Of a DNA stretch of 5,699 nt, positions 5,621 to 5,699 are shown piece after piece; position 1 is the stretch's first letter; every line of letters begins with the position of its first letter. This DNA comes from Desulfobacterales bacterium (lineage in GTDB: Bacteria > Desulfobacterota > Desulfobacteria > Desulfobacterales > UBA11574): assembly GCA_030145595.1 (NCBI GenBank), contig JAQYVG010000218.1, positions 1-5,699 on the forward strand. The letters run 5' to 3'. Position numbers and translations under genes: made by a program. The notes beneath the pieces were generated by a model that saw nothing but the letters and a program-made list of their open reading frames with translations, was not told the origin of the DNA and ran no database searches.

Positions 5621-5699
5621 TTTCCATCCATAAATGAGGATTTTTGTTCAAGATCAAGGCATGCGAAAAAAATAACCACAGGCATATAGTTGTTATTCC
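5619..5699. repeat. Dispersed repeat copy, cut by the window end
   Basis: From 5619 the sequence agtttccatccataaatg, followed by aggattttt, reproduces the ends of the 2579-2747 element. It is closest to the reverse complement of that element's right end, and the gag/gattttt part matches its left end. The following caaggc also recurs at equivalent positions. The rest (to 5699) has no gene or terminator that I can see. The mate arm, if any, lies beyond the window. Confidence 0.55.

Overview
This window looks like chromosomal DNA of an anaerobic deltaproteobacterium (Desulfobacterota, probably Desulfobacterales-like). The support is indirect: a DapL-type lysine/peptidoglycan pathway gene, a LysR regulator of a type I associate with selenium metabolism in that group, sequence character of the Trp proteins, and palindromic intergenic repeats. 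The assignment is inference from protein and repeat character, not from a marker gene.

Layout. (1) Positions 1-187 are the leader of dapL. It holds a long imperfect inverted repeat (40-159) and a weak promoter candidate. (2) 188-1423 (+) is dapL, LL-diaminopimelate aminotransferase. (3) 1424-1587 is the gap between the converging dapL and lysR genes. It has a small AT-rich hairpin and a strong intrinsic terminator that overlaps the 3' end of lysR. (4) 1588-2496 (-) is a LysR-family regulator. (5) 2497-2916 is a 420-bp gap between the diverging lysR and gntR genes. It holds a LysR-type palindrome, a partial repeat copy, a 169-bp MITE-like palindromic element, and a promoter/operator in front of gntR. 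(6) 2917-5620 (+) is a compact operon of gntR (HutC/UTRA family), trpB and trpA, with a 3-nt gap and then an 8-nt overlap. (7) From 5619 to the window end is another copy of the dispersed repeat, starting inside the trpA stop codon.

How the genes work together. TrpB and TrpA should form the tryptophan synthase complex: TrpA releases indole from indole-3-glycerol phosphate and TrpB condenses it with serine. Catalytic residues are present in both. Both depart from the usual family motifs in conserved loops (TrpB residues 279-280 and 307-313, the TrpA active-site loop around 47-60 and residue 232). No other trp gene is visible, and the pair is translationally tied to its own UTRA-domain repressor. 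A HutC-type operator dyad overlapping the likely -35 box suggests autoregulation by an unknown small molecule. DapL and the LysR protein appear to be separate transcription units with no obvious functional link to trpBA.

No tRNA, rRNA, CRISPR array, integrase or transposase gene was found. The most notable items are the divergent regulator-linked trpBA module and the structured repeat elements in the intergenic spaces.
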